From contig JADKEF010000003.1 of assembly GCA_016718135.1 (NCBI GenBank), positions 248,001 to 312,000 of the forward strand: 64,000 nt of DNA, given 5' to 3'. The notes beneath the pieces were generated by a model. It searched no databases. It saw only the letters and a program-made list of their open reading frames with translations, and was not told where the DNA came from. A program made the position numbers and the translations under genes. This DNA is from Acidobacteriota bacterium. GTDB lineage: Bacteria; Acidobacteriota; Blastocatellia; Pyrinomonadales; Pyrinomonadaceae. Below, piece by piece: positions 41,403 to 48,697 of this stretch (position 1 is its first letter; every line of letters begins with the position of its first letter).

Positions 41403-43808
41403 CTAGTTCCTCAACGGCTTGCCCGTCTTGAGCATTGCCGCAATTCTGTCCTGCGTTTTTCGCTCGCCGCAAAGTGAGACGAAAGCTTCGCGTTCAAGAT
41501 CCAAGAGGTATCGCTCGCTGACCTTCGTCTGGTGATTGATCGTGCCGCCCGCCATCACGTGGGCAAGCTTGGTACCGATCAGCACGTCGTGATCAGATAC
41601 GAAGCCGCCTTGTTTCATCATGTGCAGGGCGAGTTTCATTGCGGATTCGCCGGCCTCGCCCATGACTGTGATGTCGGTACGCTCGACCGGCTGTACGTAG
41701 CCAGCGGCCGCGAGATTCAGGACTTCCTGCTTTGCGTCCTGTATCAGACGGTCGCTATTCATCGAGATCGCATCGCTGTCGCGGAAGAATCCCCACGATT
41801 TCGCTTCCTGTGCCGACGTCGCGACCTTGCCCATTCCGATCGTTTCAAATGTCGTTTTTAAGAAAGCCAGCGGATCTGCACCCGGAGCTTTCGCCGCGGC
41901 GTCCATCGCACGCATCGTCATTTCTTTGGTTCCGCCGCCGGCCGGGATCACGCCGACGCCGACCTCGACCAAACCGATGTAAGTCTCGCCAGCCGCACGC
42001 ACCTTATCGCCATGCATCGCGATCTCACAACCGCCGCCAAGCGTCAGGCCGTACGGGGCTGTGACAACAGGTTTTGCCGAATATCGCAGCCGCATGATCG
42101 TTTTTTGCAACTGGTTGACGGCCATGTTGATGTCGTCCCACTCTTCTTCCTGAGCGGCGAGCAGGATCATCATGATGTTGGCACCGGCCGAGAAATTCCC
42201 GCCCTGATTGCCGACAACGAGTCCCGCGAAATTCTTCTCGACCTCATCGATCGCAAAATTCATCATCGAAACGGTGTCGCCACCGATCGAATTCATCTTC
42301 GAGTGAAATTCAAGACAAGCCACGCCGTCGCCGATGTCGATGAGCGACGCTCCGGGATTCGATTTGATAACGCCGGTGCGTTCCTTGATGTCCTTGAGGA
42401 TCATAACGCCCGGACGGGCGGGCATCGGTTTGTATTCACCTTCGACGAGGTCGTAAAACGAACGATTACCGCCCTCCGATCTGTAAAATGTCGTCGCTCC
42501 GGACGCAAGCATCTTCTCGACATTCGCCGGGATCGCCTGGCCTTCGCTACGCATACGCTCGACCGACTCGACAACGCCGATCGCGTCCCAAGCCTCGAAA
42601 ACTCCGATCTCCCAGCCAAAGCCCCACTTGATCGCGTTGTCGATCTCGACGATCGTGTCGGCGATCTCGGGGATGCGGTTCGCGGCGTAACGCGAGACAC
42701 GCGAGGTCGTTTTCCAAAGGAATTCGCCAACGCGATCGTCGCCCCAGACGAGTGCCTTAACGCGTTTCGCGTTGTCCTCGATCGCCTTTGCAGCGTCGAT
42801 CGACGGGAATTTTGTTTTCACCTGCGGTTTGTATTCGAAAGTGTTGAGATCGAGTTCGAGAATGACCCGTTTGCCCTCAGCGTCCTTCGATTTCTTAAAG
42901 AAACCGCCCTTTGTCTTATCACCGAGCAATTTCTTGTCTAGCAGGGTCTGGATCAATTCAGGCAGAACGAAAACGTCGCGATCCTCATCATCCGGCACGG
43001 CGGGATAGAGATTATTCGTAACGTGAGCCGTCACATCGAGACCGACAAGATCGGACGTCCTGAACGTCGCCGACGAAGCATGACCAATTGCCTTTCCCGT
43101 CATCTGATCGACCTCAGTCGGCGTCCAGCCGCCCGCGATCATCTCGTGGATCGTCGCCATCATCCCGAAAACGCCGATGCGGTTGGCGATGAAGTTCGGC
43201 CGGTCCTTCGCAGGCACAACGCCCTTGCCAAGCCGTTGGTCAAGAAATCCTGAGACCGCACAAGCGATCTCGCCGCTCGTTTTCGTGCCAGGGATAACCT
43301 CGACGAGCTTCATATAGCGCGGCGGATTAAAGAAGTGAATGCCGACAAAATGAGCCTTAAAATCATCCGAAAACGGCTCCGCAATCGAGTCGATCGGTAT
43401 GCCGCTGGTGTTCGAGGCGATCACCGCACCCGGCTTGCGATATTTATCGACCTCAGCGTATAGCTTGTGCTTGATCTCGAGATTTTCAACCACGGCCTCG
43501 ATAACAAAATCGCAATCTTTGATCTTCGCCAGATCGTCGGTGAAATTTCCCGTCGTGATCAGCTTCGCATTATCGCCCAGCATGAACGGCGCGGGCTTGA
43601 GTTTCTTAGCCGCATCAAACAGCAAATTAACGATGCGATTGCGAACCTGCCGCGATTCAAGGGTCAACCCTTTCGCCGCCTCGGCCTCGGTCAACTCCGA
43701 CGGTGCGATATCGAGCAGCAACGTCGGAATGCCCGCATTAGAAAGATGTGCGGCAATCCCCGCTCCCATTGTCCCCGCACCCAAAACTGCGGCTTTTGTG
43801 ATATTCAT
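41403..43808 (-). CDS. fadN: 3-hydroxyacyl-CoA dehydrogenase/enoyl-CoA hydratase (FadN-like)
   Basis: This is an 801-residue fusion with the dehydrogenase first, as in Bacillus FadN and unlike E. coli FadB. The NAD-binding loop is LGAGTMGAGIAAHLSNAG (residues 9-26), followed by CDFVIEAVVENLEIKHKLYA, the HFFNPPRYMKLVEVI motif with the catalytic His, and KDRPNFIANRIG. The C-terminal third is crotonase-like: the first oxyanion loop FHSKMNSIGGDTVSMMNFAI, and GLVVGNQGGNFSAGANIMMI and YGLTLGGGCEIAMHGDKVRA. It performs the second and third steps of beta-oxidation. It has its own promoter with a FadR-like operator (43854-43883). Its partners, thiolase and acyl-CoA dehydrogenase, lie 5-8 kb away. Confidence 0.93.
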   Translation of the reverse strand: MNITKAAVLGAGTMGAGIAAHLSNAGIPTLLLDIAPSELTEAEAAKGLTLESRQVRNRIVNLLFDAAKKLKPAPFMLGDNAKLITTGNFTDDLAKIKDCDFVIEAVVENLEIKHKLYAEVDKYRKPGAVIASNTSGIPIDSIAEPFSDDFKAHFVGIHFFNPPRYMKLVEVIPGTKTSGEIACAVSGFLDQRLGKGVVPAKDRPNFIANRIGVFGMMATIHEMIAGGWTPTEVDQMTGKAIGHASSATFRTSDLVGLDVTAHVTNNLYPAVPDDEDRDVFVLPELIQTLLDKKLLGDKTKGGFFKKSKDAEGKRVILELDLNTFEYKPQVKTKFPSIDAAKAIEDNAKRVKALVWGDDRVGEFLWKTTSRVSRYAANRIPEIADTIVEIDNAIKWGFGWEIGVFEAWDAIGVVESVERMRSEGQAIPANVEKMLASGATTFYRSEGGNRSFYDLVEGEYKPMPARPGVMILKDIKERTGVIKSNPGASLIDIGDGVACLEFHSKMNSIGGDTVSMMNFAIDEVEKNFAGLVVGNQGGNFSAGANIMMILLAAQEEEWDDINMAVNQLQKTIMRLRYSAKPVVTAPYGLTLGGGCEIAMHGDKVRAAGETYIGLVEVGVGVIPAGGGTKEMTMRAMDAAAKAPGADPLAFLKTTFETIGMGKVATSAQEAKSWGFFRDSDAISMNSDRLIQDAKQEVLNLAAAGYVQPVERTDITVMGEAGESAMKLALHMMKQGGFVSDHDVLIGTKLAHVMAGGTINHQTKVSERYLLDLEREAFVSLCGERKTQDRIAAMLKTGKPLRN

Positions 43809-43853
43809 AGTCGTATCCAGAACGTTAATATTTCAAGGTGATTTAGTGTGGAA

Positions 43854-43883
43854 ATTATAACTGAATGAATGTTCATTCAGCAA
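43854..43883 (-). promoter_or_regulatory. fadN promoter with FadR-like operator in its spacer
   Basis: Minus strand: TTGCTG (-35) and a perfect TATAAT (-10) are 18 bases apart. The spacer and the -35 edge carry the palindrome TGAATGAACATTCATTCA (43862-43879). This matches the Bacillus subtilis FadR box TGAATGAMTANTCATTCA at 17 of 18 positions. A TetR-type, acyl-CoA-responsive repressor bound here would block RNA polymerase. No such regulator gene is in the window. Confidence 0.8.
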
Positions 43884-43918
43884 GTTTTCGAACCAAGTTT
43901 TCCAGCCTACCGTGAATC

Positions 43919-44977
43919 TCAGAATCTGTCGATAACGGTCACGCCCGTCGCCGAGAAACTATTCATATCGACCAACGCGGCAGACGACTCTTCGAGTGAA
44001 ACGCGTTTACCGGCCAATTTGTCGGGTTCTAGCCTTCCCTGCCTTATCATCTCGAGCATTTCCGGATAGCGGTGCGTTTGCATTCCGTGGCTGCCGATGA
44101 GTTCTAGTTCGCGGGCGATGATCTTGTCGATTGGAATTTCCGGGCGGTGACCACCGGATTCCATGATGCCGACCTGGATGTGTTTGCCGCGTTTGCGTAG
44201 TGACGAGATCGAATTTACGAGGATCTCCGGATGGCCGAGGGCGTCGATGGAGATGTGGGCGCCGCCGTCGGTGATGTTGAGGATGGCTTCGATCGTGTTG
44301 CCGTAGGTTGAATCGATGACGACCTCCGCTCCGATGTCTTTGGCGAAGGCGAGTTTGTCTTCGGCGATGTCGATCGCGATTACGCGTGCTCCGAATGCGG
44401 CTGCGATCATTATTGCCGAGAGGCCGACTCCGCCGCAGCCGTGGACGGCTACCCATTGTTCACTTTGCACGCGGCCTTGATCGACTACTGCTCGATATGA
44501 AGTTGCGAAGCGGCACCCAAGCGACGCGGCCGTTACAAAATTGATCTCGTCGGGCAGATGTACCAGATTATCGGCGGCGTATTCGATCGCGACAAACTCT
44601 GCAAAGCCGCCCCACGCGGTGAAGCCGGGTTGGAATTGGTGATCGCAGACCTGCTGATCGCCGTTTAGGCAAGGCTCACAGGTTCCGCAGCCGCATACGA
44701 ATGGTAGCGTGACGCGGTCGCCTAATTTAAGATCTGAAATTTGAGATCTCGAATTTGAAATTTCAGATCCGATCGCGACGATCTCGCCCGCAAGCTCGTG
44801 TCCGGGAACGTGCGGCAGCTTGATATCCGGGTCATTCCCCATCCATCCGTGCCAATCGCTGCGGCAGATGCCGCACGCTCCTACCCTTATGACGACGCCG
44901 TTCGGCGAGGGCGTTGGATCGGCAACTTGTTCGATTGATATGGGCCCGCGGAATTGTTCGTAAATTGCTGCTTTCAT
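43919..44977 (-). CDS. Zinc-dependent alcohol dehydrogenase (MDR family)
   Basis: A 352-residue medium-chain dehydrogenase. Catalytic zinc ligands are in GACGICRSDWHGW and VPGHELAGEI. The structural-zinc cysteines are in CGCGTCEPCLNGDQQVC. The Rossmann loop is VHGCGGVGLSAIMIAAAFGA with AIDIAEDKLAFAKDIGAEV, indicating NAD(H) use. Substrate is unknown. Residues about 70-83 (SEISNSRSQISDLKL) are encoded by a family D palindrome inserted in frame in the surface loop before GDRVTLPF, a place where most relatives have only a few residues. Confidence 0.92.
   Translation of the reverse strand: MKAAIYEQFRGPISIEQVADPTPSPNGVVIRVGACGICRSDWHGWMGNDPDIKLPHVPGHELAGEIVAIGSEISNSRSQISDLKLGDRVTLPFVCGCGTCEPCLNGDQQVCDHQFQPGFTAWGGFAEFVAIEYAADNLVHLPDEINFVTAASLGCRFATSYRAVVDQGRVQSEQWVAVHGCGGVGLSAIMIAAAFGARVIAIDIAEDKLAFAKDIGAEVVIDSTYGNTIEAILNITDGGAHISIDALGHPEILVNSISSLRKRGKHIQVGIMESGGHRPEIPIDKIIARELELIGSHGMQTHRYPEMLEMIRQGRLEPDKLAGKRVSLEESSAALVDMNSFSATGVTVIDRF
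44731..44769. repeat. Palindromic repeat, family D (copy 2), in frame within the dehydrogenase gene
   Basis: A perfect 12-bp stem GATCTGAAATTT/AAATTTCAGATC has an inner AGATCTCGAATT-type centre. Its length keeps the reading frame open and adds a short Ser/Asn-rich loop. Confidence 0.8.
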
Positions 44978-45026
44978 AGGCGTCCGAATAAGACATATAT
45001 CTTAATCGAAATGGGTTGAAATTCCC

Positions 45027-45055
45027 TTGACATCAGAATCAATTCAGACAATAAT
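45027..45055 (+). promoter_or_regulatory. Sigma-70-type promoter of the peptidoglycan-binding gene
   Basis: A perfect TTGACA and AATAAT are separated by 17 bases, about 100 bases before the start codon. The long untranslated leader has no obvious element. Confidence 0.65.
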
Positions 45056-45158
45056 TTTTCGTTCACAAAAAATTCAAGGGTGCGCTTTGGAATGAGCAGA
45101 TTCGTCTCTTTTCGGGGATTTTTCTTCTAAACGCCATCCCACAAAACTGGAGAATACG

Positions 45159-45875
45159 ATGTTAAGAAAATTTCTTTTGCTAGTTTCGATCTCTCTCCTT
45201 TTCGCTACTGCTATCTTCGGTCAGGCAACTGCCGAAACCGCCTCGCCTAAGGCTACGCCGGCACCGGCGAAAAAGCCCGCGACTTTTCGCTCGACCAAGA
45301 GCCAGGTGATCGAGGCTCAAACATTGCTGAAAGCAAAGAAGCTCTACAATGGCGAGGCCACCGGCACCTCGAACGCCGAATGGAAAGCGTCGGTCAAAAC
45401 TTATCAGGGCGAAAATGGCTTGGCGAAGACCGGATCGCTCAACCGGGCAACTCTTGAGAAAATGGAGATCAAGCTCACCGAAAAGCAATCCGAGATCCCA
45501 GTGGACCCGAAACATCTGGCTACTAACGACGCTAAGTCGGGCAAAACGACTGACAAGCCGGATGCCACAAAAACGGACGCGAAGACGACCACCGGCCCGA
45601 AACGTCCCGCACCATTTCAAGCAAATAAGGATCAGATCATCGAGCTTCAAACCAAACTTAAAGATGCCAAGCTGTTTACCGGCAACGCTGATGGCGAACG
45701 GAGTGATGCATTGAAAGATGCGATCAAGAAGTATCAGGAAGCGAACGGCCTGACTGCCACGGGCGGTATTAATGCCGCGACTCTCAACAAAATGGGTATT
45801 ACCTTGACAGAGAAACAGAAAGAACAGGTCGCCGCCCAGGCCGCCTATGATGCGGCAAAGACCCAGAAGAATTAG
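45159..45875 (+). CDS. Exported protein with two peptidoglycan-binding domains
   Basis: A 238-residue protein with a signal peptide (LLVSISLLFATAIFGQ), then an Ala/Pro/Lys-rich stretch. Two copies of a PG_binding_1-type three-helix domain follow, separated by a Lys/Asp/Thr-rich linker. The copies align well: TKSQVIEAQTLLKAKKLYNG with KTYQGENGLAKTGSLNRATL, and NKDQIIELQTKLKDAKLFTG with KKYQEANGLTATGGINAATL. Each ends in a KMxIxLTEKQ motif. No catalytic domain is attached, so it probably anchors to cell wall. GGAGAA precedes the ATG, and a strong terminator follows. Confidence 0.88.
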   Translation: MLRKFLLLVSISLLFATAIFGQATAETASPKATPAPAKKPATFRSTKSQVIEAQTLLKAKKLYNGEATGTSNAEWKASVKTYQGENGLAKTGSLNRATLEKMEIKLTEKQSEIPVDPKHLATNDAKSGKTTDKPDATKTDAKTTTGPKRPAPFQANKDQIIELQTKLKDAKLFTGNADGERSDALKDAIKKYQEANGLTATGGINAATLNKMGITLTEKQKEQVAAQAAYDAAKTQKN

Positions 45876-45897
45876 GACCTTAGATCGAACTGGTTCG

Positions 45898-45926
45898 AGG
45901 CCGGTGCGTTTTGCATCGGCCTTTTT
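45898..45926 (+). terminator. Intrinsic terminator
   Basis: A 10-bp stem AGGCCGGTGC/GCATCGGCCT (one G-T pair) with a 5-base loop leads into five T. It ends the peptidoglycan-binding gene transcript. Confidence 0.88.
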
Positions 45927-45964
45927 GCTGAGCATCGCAATTCGAGTTATATTTATCGCGTTTC

Positions 45965-47194
45965 ATGCAGGACACCAACATCTACACGTACTTGACGCCG
46001 ATCGCGCTGTTTTTTGTTCTGATCGAGGTCGGGCTTGTATTGATCTACAAGCGTGACTATATGTCGTTTCCCGAGGCGGTGGCGAATTTTGGAACGGCTC
46101 TGGCGAATCAGACCGTAAACGTGCTGGTAGCCGCAGGTGTTTATTTTGTTTACGGCTATCTCTGGGAGAATTACCGCATTTGGACGATCGAGTTGAACTG
46201 GTGGACCTTTATTCTGTTGCTGCTAGGCGTGGATTTTATCTTCTATTGGGTACATCGCTGGGGGCACTCGATCAATATCATGTGGGCCGCGCACTCGCCG
46301 CATCACTCGGCTGAAGAAATGAACTTCATGGTCGCCCTGCGCGCGAGCGTGACGCAGCGGTTTTGCTCATTCCTGTTCTTCTGGCCGCTGGCGTTGATAG
46401 GATTTCAGCCGCTGCATATTTATATGATGGCGGGCATTCACCTTTTTATCGCGTTTTTGCACCACACGGAATTCATCGGAAAGCTCGGCTGGTTTGAGAA
46501 ATATTTCACTACGCCGTCACATCATCGCGTTCATCACGGCGTTAATCTGAGATATCTAGACAAGAATTTTGGCGAGTTTCTTATCATTTGGGACAAGATG
46601 TTTGGCTCGTTTGCCGAGGAAAGGGAAAAGGTCGTTTACGGCATATACGACCATCCAAACAGCTGGAATCCAGTTCGCATCAACTTTCATTTCTTCATCG
46701 TCCTGTGGCGGTACGCCGTCGCGGCGCCGTTTTGGTGGGACAAGATCCGCGTGTGGTTCATGCCCGCCGGTTGGCGGCCGCGTGGTTTGCCGGAGAAGGA
46801 GATGATCGAGATCACGACGGAGAATCAGAAAAAGTTTCGACCGCCGATGTTCGATAATTCCCGTATTTATTTGATCGTCCAACTCGCCGTCGGCGTCTTT
46901 CTGATGATGGGCGTGATCTCAAACCTGATGGCATGGAATACCACGCAACGCTGGCTAGGAGCGGGGTTGCTCTGGTGGCATGTAATAAACTGGAGCGGCA
47001 TTCTTGAAGCAAAACCGTGGCTTTGGGCCTCGGAAAATCTGCGAATCATAGCAACTCTTTTGGCCATCGTCGCCTTTGACCAGCTCTATCAACCGTCGGC
47101 CTTGTTTTTCGCGGTCATCGCCGTCTCGCTTTTTTCATTTGTCTGGACCAATCTCTATTTCCGCCCATCGAGCCCTAAACTCGCGACGGCGTAG
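45965..47194 (+). CDS. Sterol desaturase/fatty acid hydroxylase family membrane protein (AGMO-like)
   Basis: This 409-residue integral membrane di-iron enzyme has the eight-histidine motif set of the fatty acid hydroxylase superfamily: HRWGHS, HSPHHS, FLHHTEFIG and HHRVHHG. There are about five transmembrane helices before residue 190 and three or four more at the C-terminus (about 305-400). The extended C-terminal membrane part and overall length resemble alkylglycerol monooxygenase (TMEM195/AGMO) more than plain sterol desaturases. AGMO cleaves ether lipids. Blastocatellia-type bacteria are known for ether lipids, so an ether-lipid role is an attractive inference. No lipid-synthesis neighbours help. 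Confidence 0.88.
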   Translation: MQDTNIYTYLTPIALFFVLIEVGLVLIYKRDYMSFPEAVANFGTALANQTVNVLVAAGVYFVYGYLWENYRIWTIELNWWTFILLLLGVDFIFYWVHRWGHSINIMWAAHSPHHSAEEMNFMVALRASVTQRFCSFLFFWPLALIGFQPLHIYMMAGIHLFIAFLHHTEFIGKLGWFEKYFTTPSHHRVHHGVNLRYLDKNFGEFLIIWDKMFGSFAEEREKVVYGIYDHPNSWNPVRINFHFFIVLWRYAVAAPFWWDKIRVWFMPAGWRPRGLPEKEMIEITTENQKKFRPPMFDNSRIYLIVQLAVGVFLMMGVISNLMAWNTTQRWLGAGLLWWHVINWSGILEAKPWLWASENLRIIATLLAIVAFDQLYQPSALFFAVIAVSLFSFVWTNLYFRPSSPKLATA

Positions 47195-47206
47195 AATTAT
47201 CAAAAT

Positions 47207-47641
47207 ATGAAAAATATATTGCTCACCGCTCTGATCTTGCTCATCTCAGCGATCTCGCTCGTCGCTCAGTCGAACAAGGACACTGCCGCCATTCGAAAAA
47301 TTATGGACGATCAGGACGCTGCGTGGAATCGCGGCGATCTCGAAGCATTTATGTCGATCGGGTATTGGAAGTCGGACAAACTCAAATTCGTCTCCGGTGA
47401 CAAGATAACGTACGGTTGGCAACAGACGCTCGACAATTACAAAAAGACATACGGGACGCCCGATAAGATGGGCAAGCTTACCTTTAGCAACCTGGAGATC
47501 GAGTTACTCTCGAAGGACGCTGCCTTCGTCACCGGCAGCTGGCATCTCAAACGCGAAAAGGACGCTCCGCAGGGCAAATTTACACTTCTATTCCGTAAAT
47601 TGAAGGAAGGCTGGCGGATCGTCGTCGATCATTCCTCATAA
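47207..47641 (+). CDS. Exported DUF4440 (NTF2-like) protein
   Basis: A 144-residue protein with a signal peptide (LLTALILLISAISLVAQ). An NTF2-like fold of the DUF4440/SnoaL type follows: IRKIMDDQDAAWNRGDLEAF, then YGWQQTLDNYKKTYG, and strands ending GKFTLLFRKLKEGWRIVVDH. Members are diverse enzymes or binding proteins; no activity is predicted. It starts 12 bases after the hydroxylase gene, suggesting co-transcription. Confidence 0.85.
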   Translation: MKNILLTALILLISAISLVAQSNKDTAAIRKIMDDQDAAWNRGDLEAFMSIGYWKSDKLKFVSGDKITYGWQQTLDNYKKTYGTPDKMGKLTFSNLEIELLSKDAAFVTGSWHLKREKDAPQGKFTLLFRKLKEGWRIVVDHSS

Positions 47642-47683
47642 AGTGAGCGGAACTTTTGTGAGAACCGCTCGTAAAAATGAGTC

Positions 47684-48649
47684 ATGAAACGACTCATATT
47701 CACAATAGTAGTTTGCCTAACGACGAGTGTTTTATCCCTAGCCCAGGCTTCGGCCACGCCACCACTTACGGACAAGGATTATGTTCGCATCGAAGCGGAC
47801 TCTACTTCCGGATTCACATATCCGTACTACCTATACACTCCGCCGGAAGTGACAGCGAACGCGAAGAAGACGCATACCATCCTCGTGCTGCCAAATAACA
47901 CTGGCAAAGTGGATGACGATGTAGCTGTTCACGAGGCCGATGTAAAAAGGCGGATGTCAATGAGCGGGCAAGTTGCGTCGCTCCTCAAGGTGGCGGTGTT
48001 GATGCCGGTATTTCCGCGTCCGGCCAGCAATTGGCAGATCTATACGCAGGCTCTTGACCGCGACTCGATGGTGACGGACAAGAAGGAATATCGCCGGCTT
48101 GATCTGCAGATGGTTGCGATGATCGATGACGCTATCAAGAGGCTTGCAAGAGATGGATTGAGATTTGATAGCCGTGTATTGCTTAACGGCTTTTCGGCTC
48201 AAGGTATGTTTGCGAATAGATTCACATTCCTTCATCCCGACCGCGTAAAGGCAGCAGCGATCGGTTCGCCCGGCGGTTGGCCGATCGCTCCGGTGGCGAA
48301 ATATAAGGATAAGCTTCTCCGCTATCCGGTCGGGGTCGGAGATCTTAAGACAGTCGCCGGCAACGACCTGGATATGAAAGCCCTGCGAAAGGTTCCGCTC
48401 TTCATTTTCCTCGGCAACAAGGACGACAACGATTCCGTCCCCTTCGGCGATTCGTATGACGACGAAGACCGTGAATTGATCAACCCGCTCTTTGGCAAAA
48501 TGCCCATCGATCGGTGGGCGATATCCGAGTCTCTATACAAACAAGCCGGGCTCAACGCTGAATTCAAACTATATCCCGACGTGCCACATACCGTGACGCC
48601 GCTTATGCGGGATGATATACGTGCGTTCCTGCTGAAACATCTCAACTAA
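47684..48649 (+). CDS. Exported alpha/beta-hydrolase-like protein
   Basis: A 321-residue protein with signal peptide (LIFTIVVCLTTSVLSLAQA). The alpha/beta-hydrolase fold shows strand HTILVLPNNTG, LLKVAVLMPVFPRP, the nucleophile elbow LLNGFSAQGMFANRF with Ser171 (GxSxxG), a region with acidic residues after FIFLGNKDDND, and a late His in YPDVPHTVTP. It resembles poly-beta-hydroxybutyrate depolymerase/esterase-like proteins in layout. The specific substrate is unknown. It is convergent with the giant propeller gene and shares a bidirectional terminator with it. Confidence 0.8.
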   Translation: MKRLIFTIVVCLTTSVLSLAQASATPPLTDKDYVRIEADSTSGFTYPYYLYTPPEVTANAKKTHTILVLPNNTGKVDDDVAVHEADVKRRMSMSGQVASLLKVAVLMPVFPRPASNWQIYTQALDRDSMVTDKKEYRRLDLQMVAMIDDAIKRLARDGLRFDSRVLLNGFSAQGMFANRFTFLHPDRVKAAAIGSPGGWPIAPVAKYKDKLLRYPVGVGDLKTVAGNDLDMKALRKVPLFIFLGNKDDNDSVPFGDSYDDEDRELINPLFGKMPIDRWAISESLYKQAGLNAEFKLYPDVPHTVTPLMRDDIRAFLLKHLN

Positions 48650-48679
48650 AAAAGGCCGGGCACAGAGCTCCCGGCCTTC
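48648..48679 (-). terminator. Intrinsic terminator of the giant propeller gene (convergent)
   Basis: Minus strand: a stem AAGGCCGGGAG/CTGTGCCCGGCCTT with GGCCGGG/CCCGGCC core, then a run of T through the opposite gene's stop codon. On the plus strand the tail is weak. Confidence 0.75.
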
Positions 48680-48697
48680 CACTTCCCAAGCCGTGGG

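Noticed and set aside
42012..42941. Plus-strand open frame of 309 codons opposite fadN
   Set aside because: Composition and lack of motifs mark it as antisense to a strongly conserved enzyme gene.
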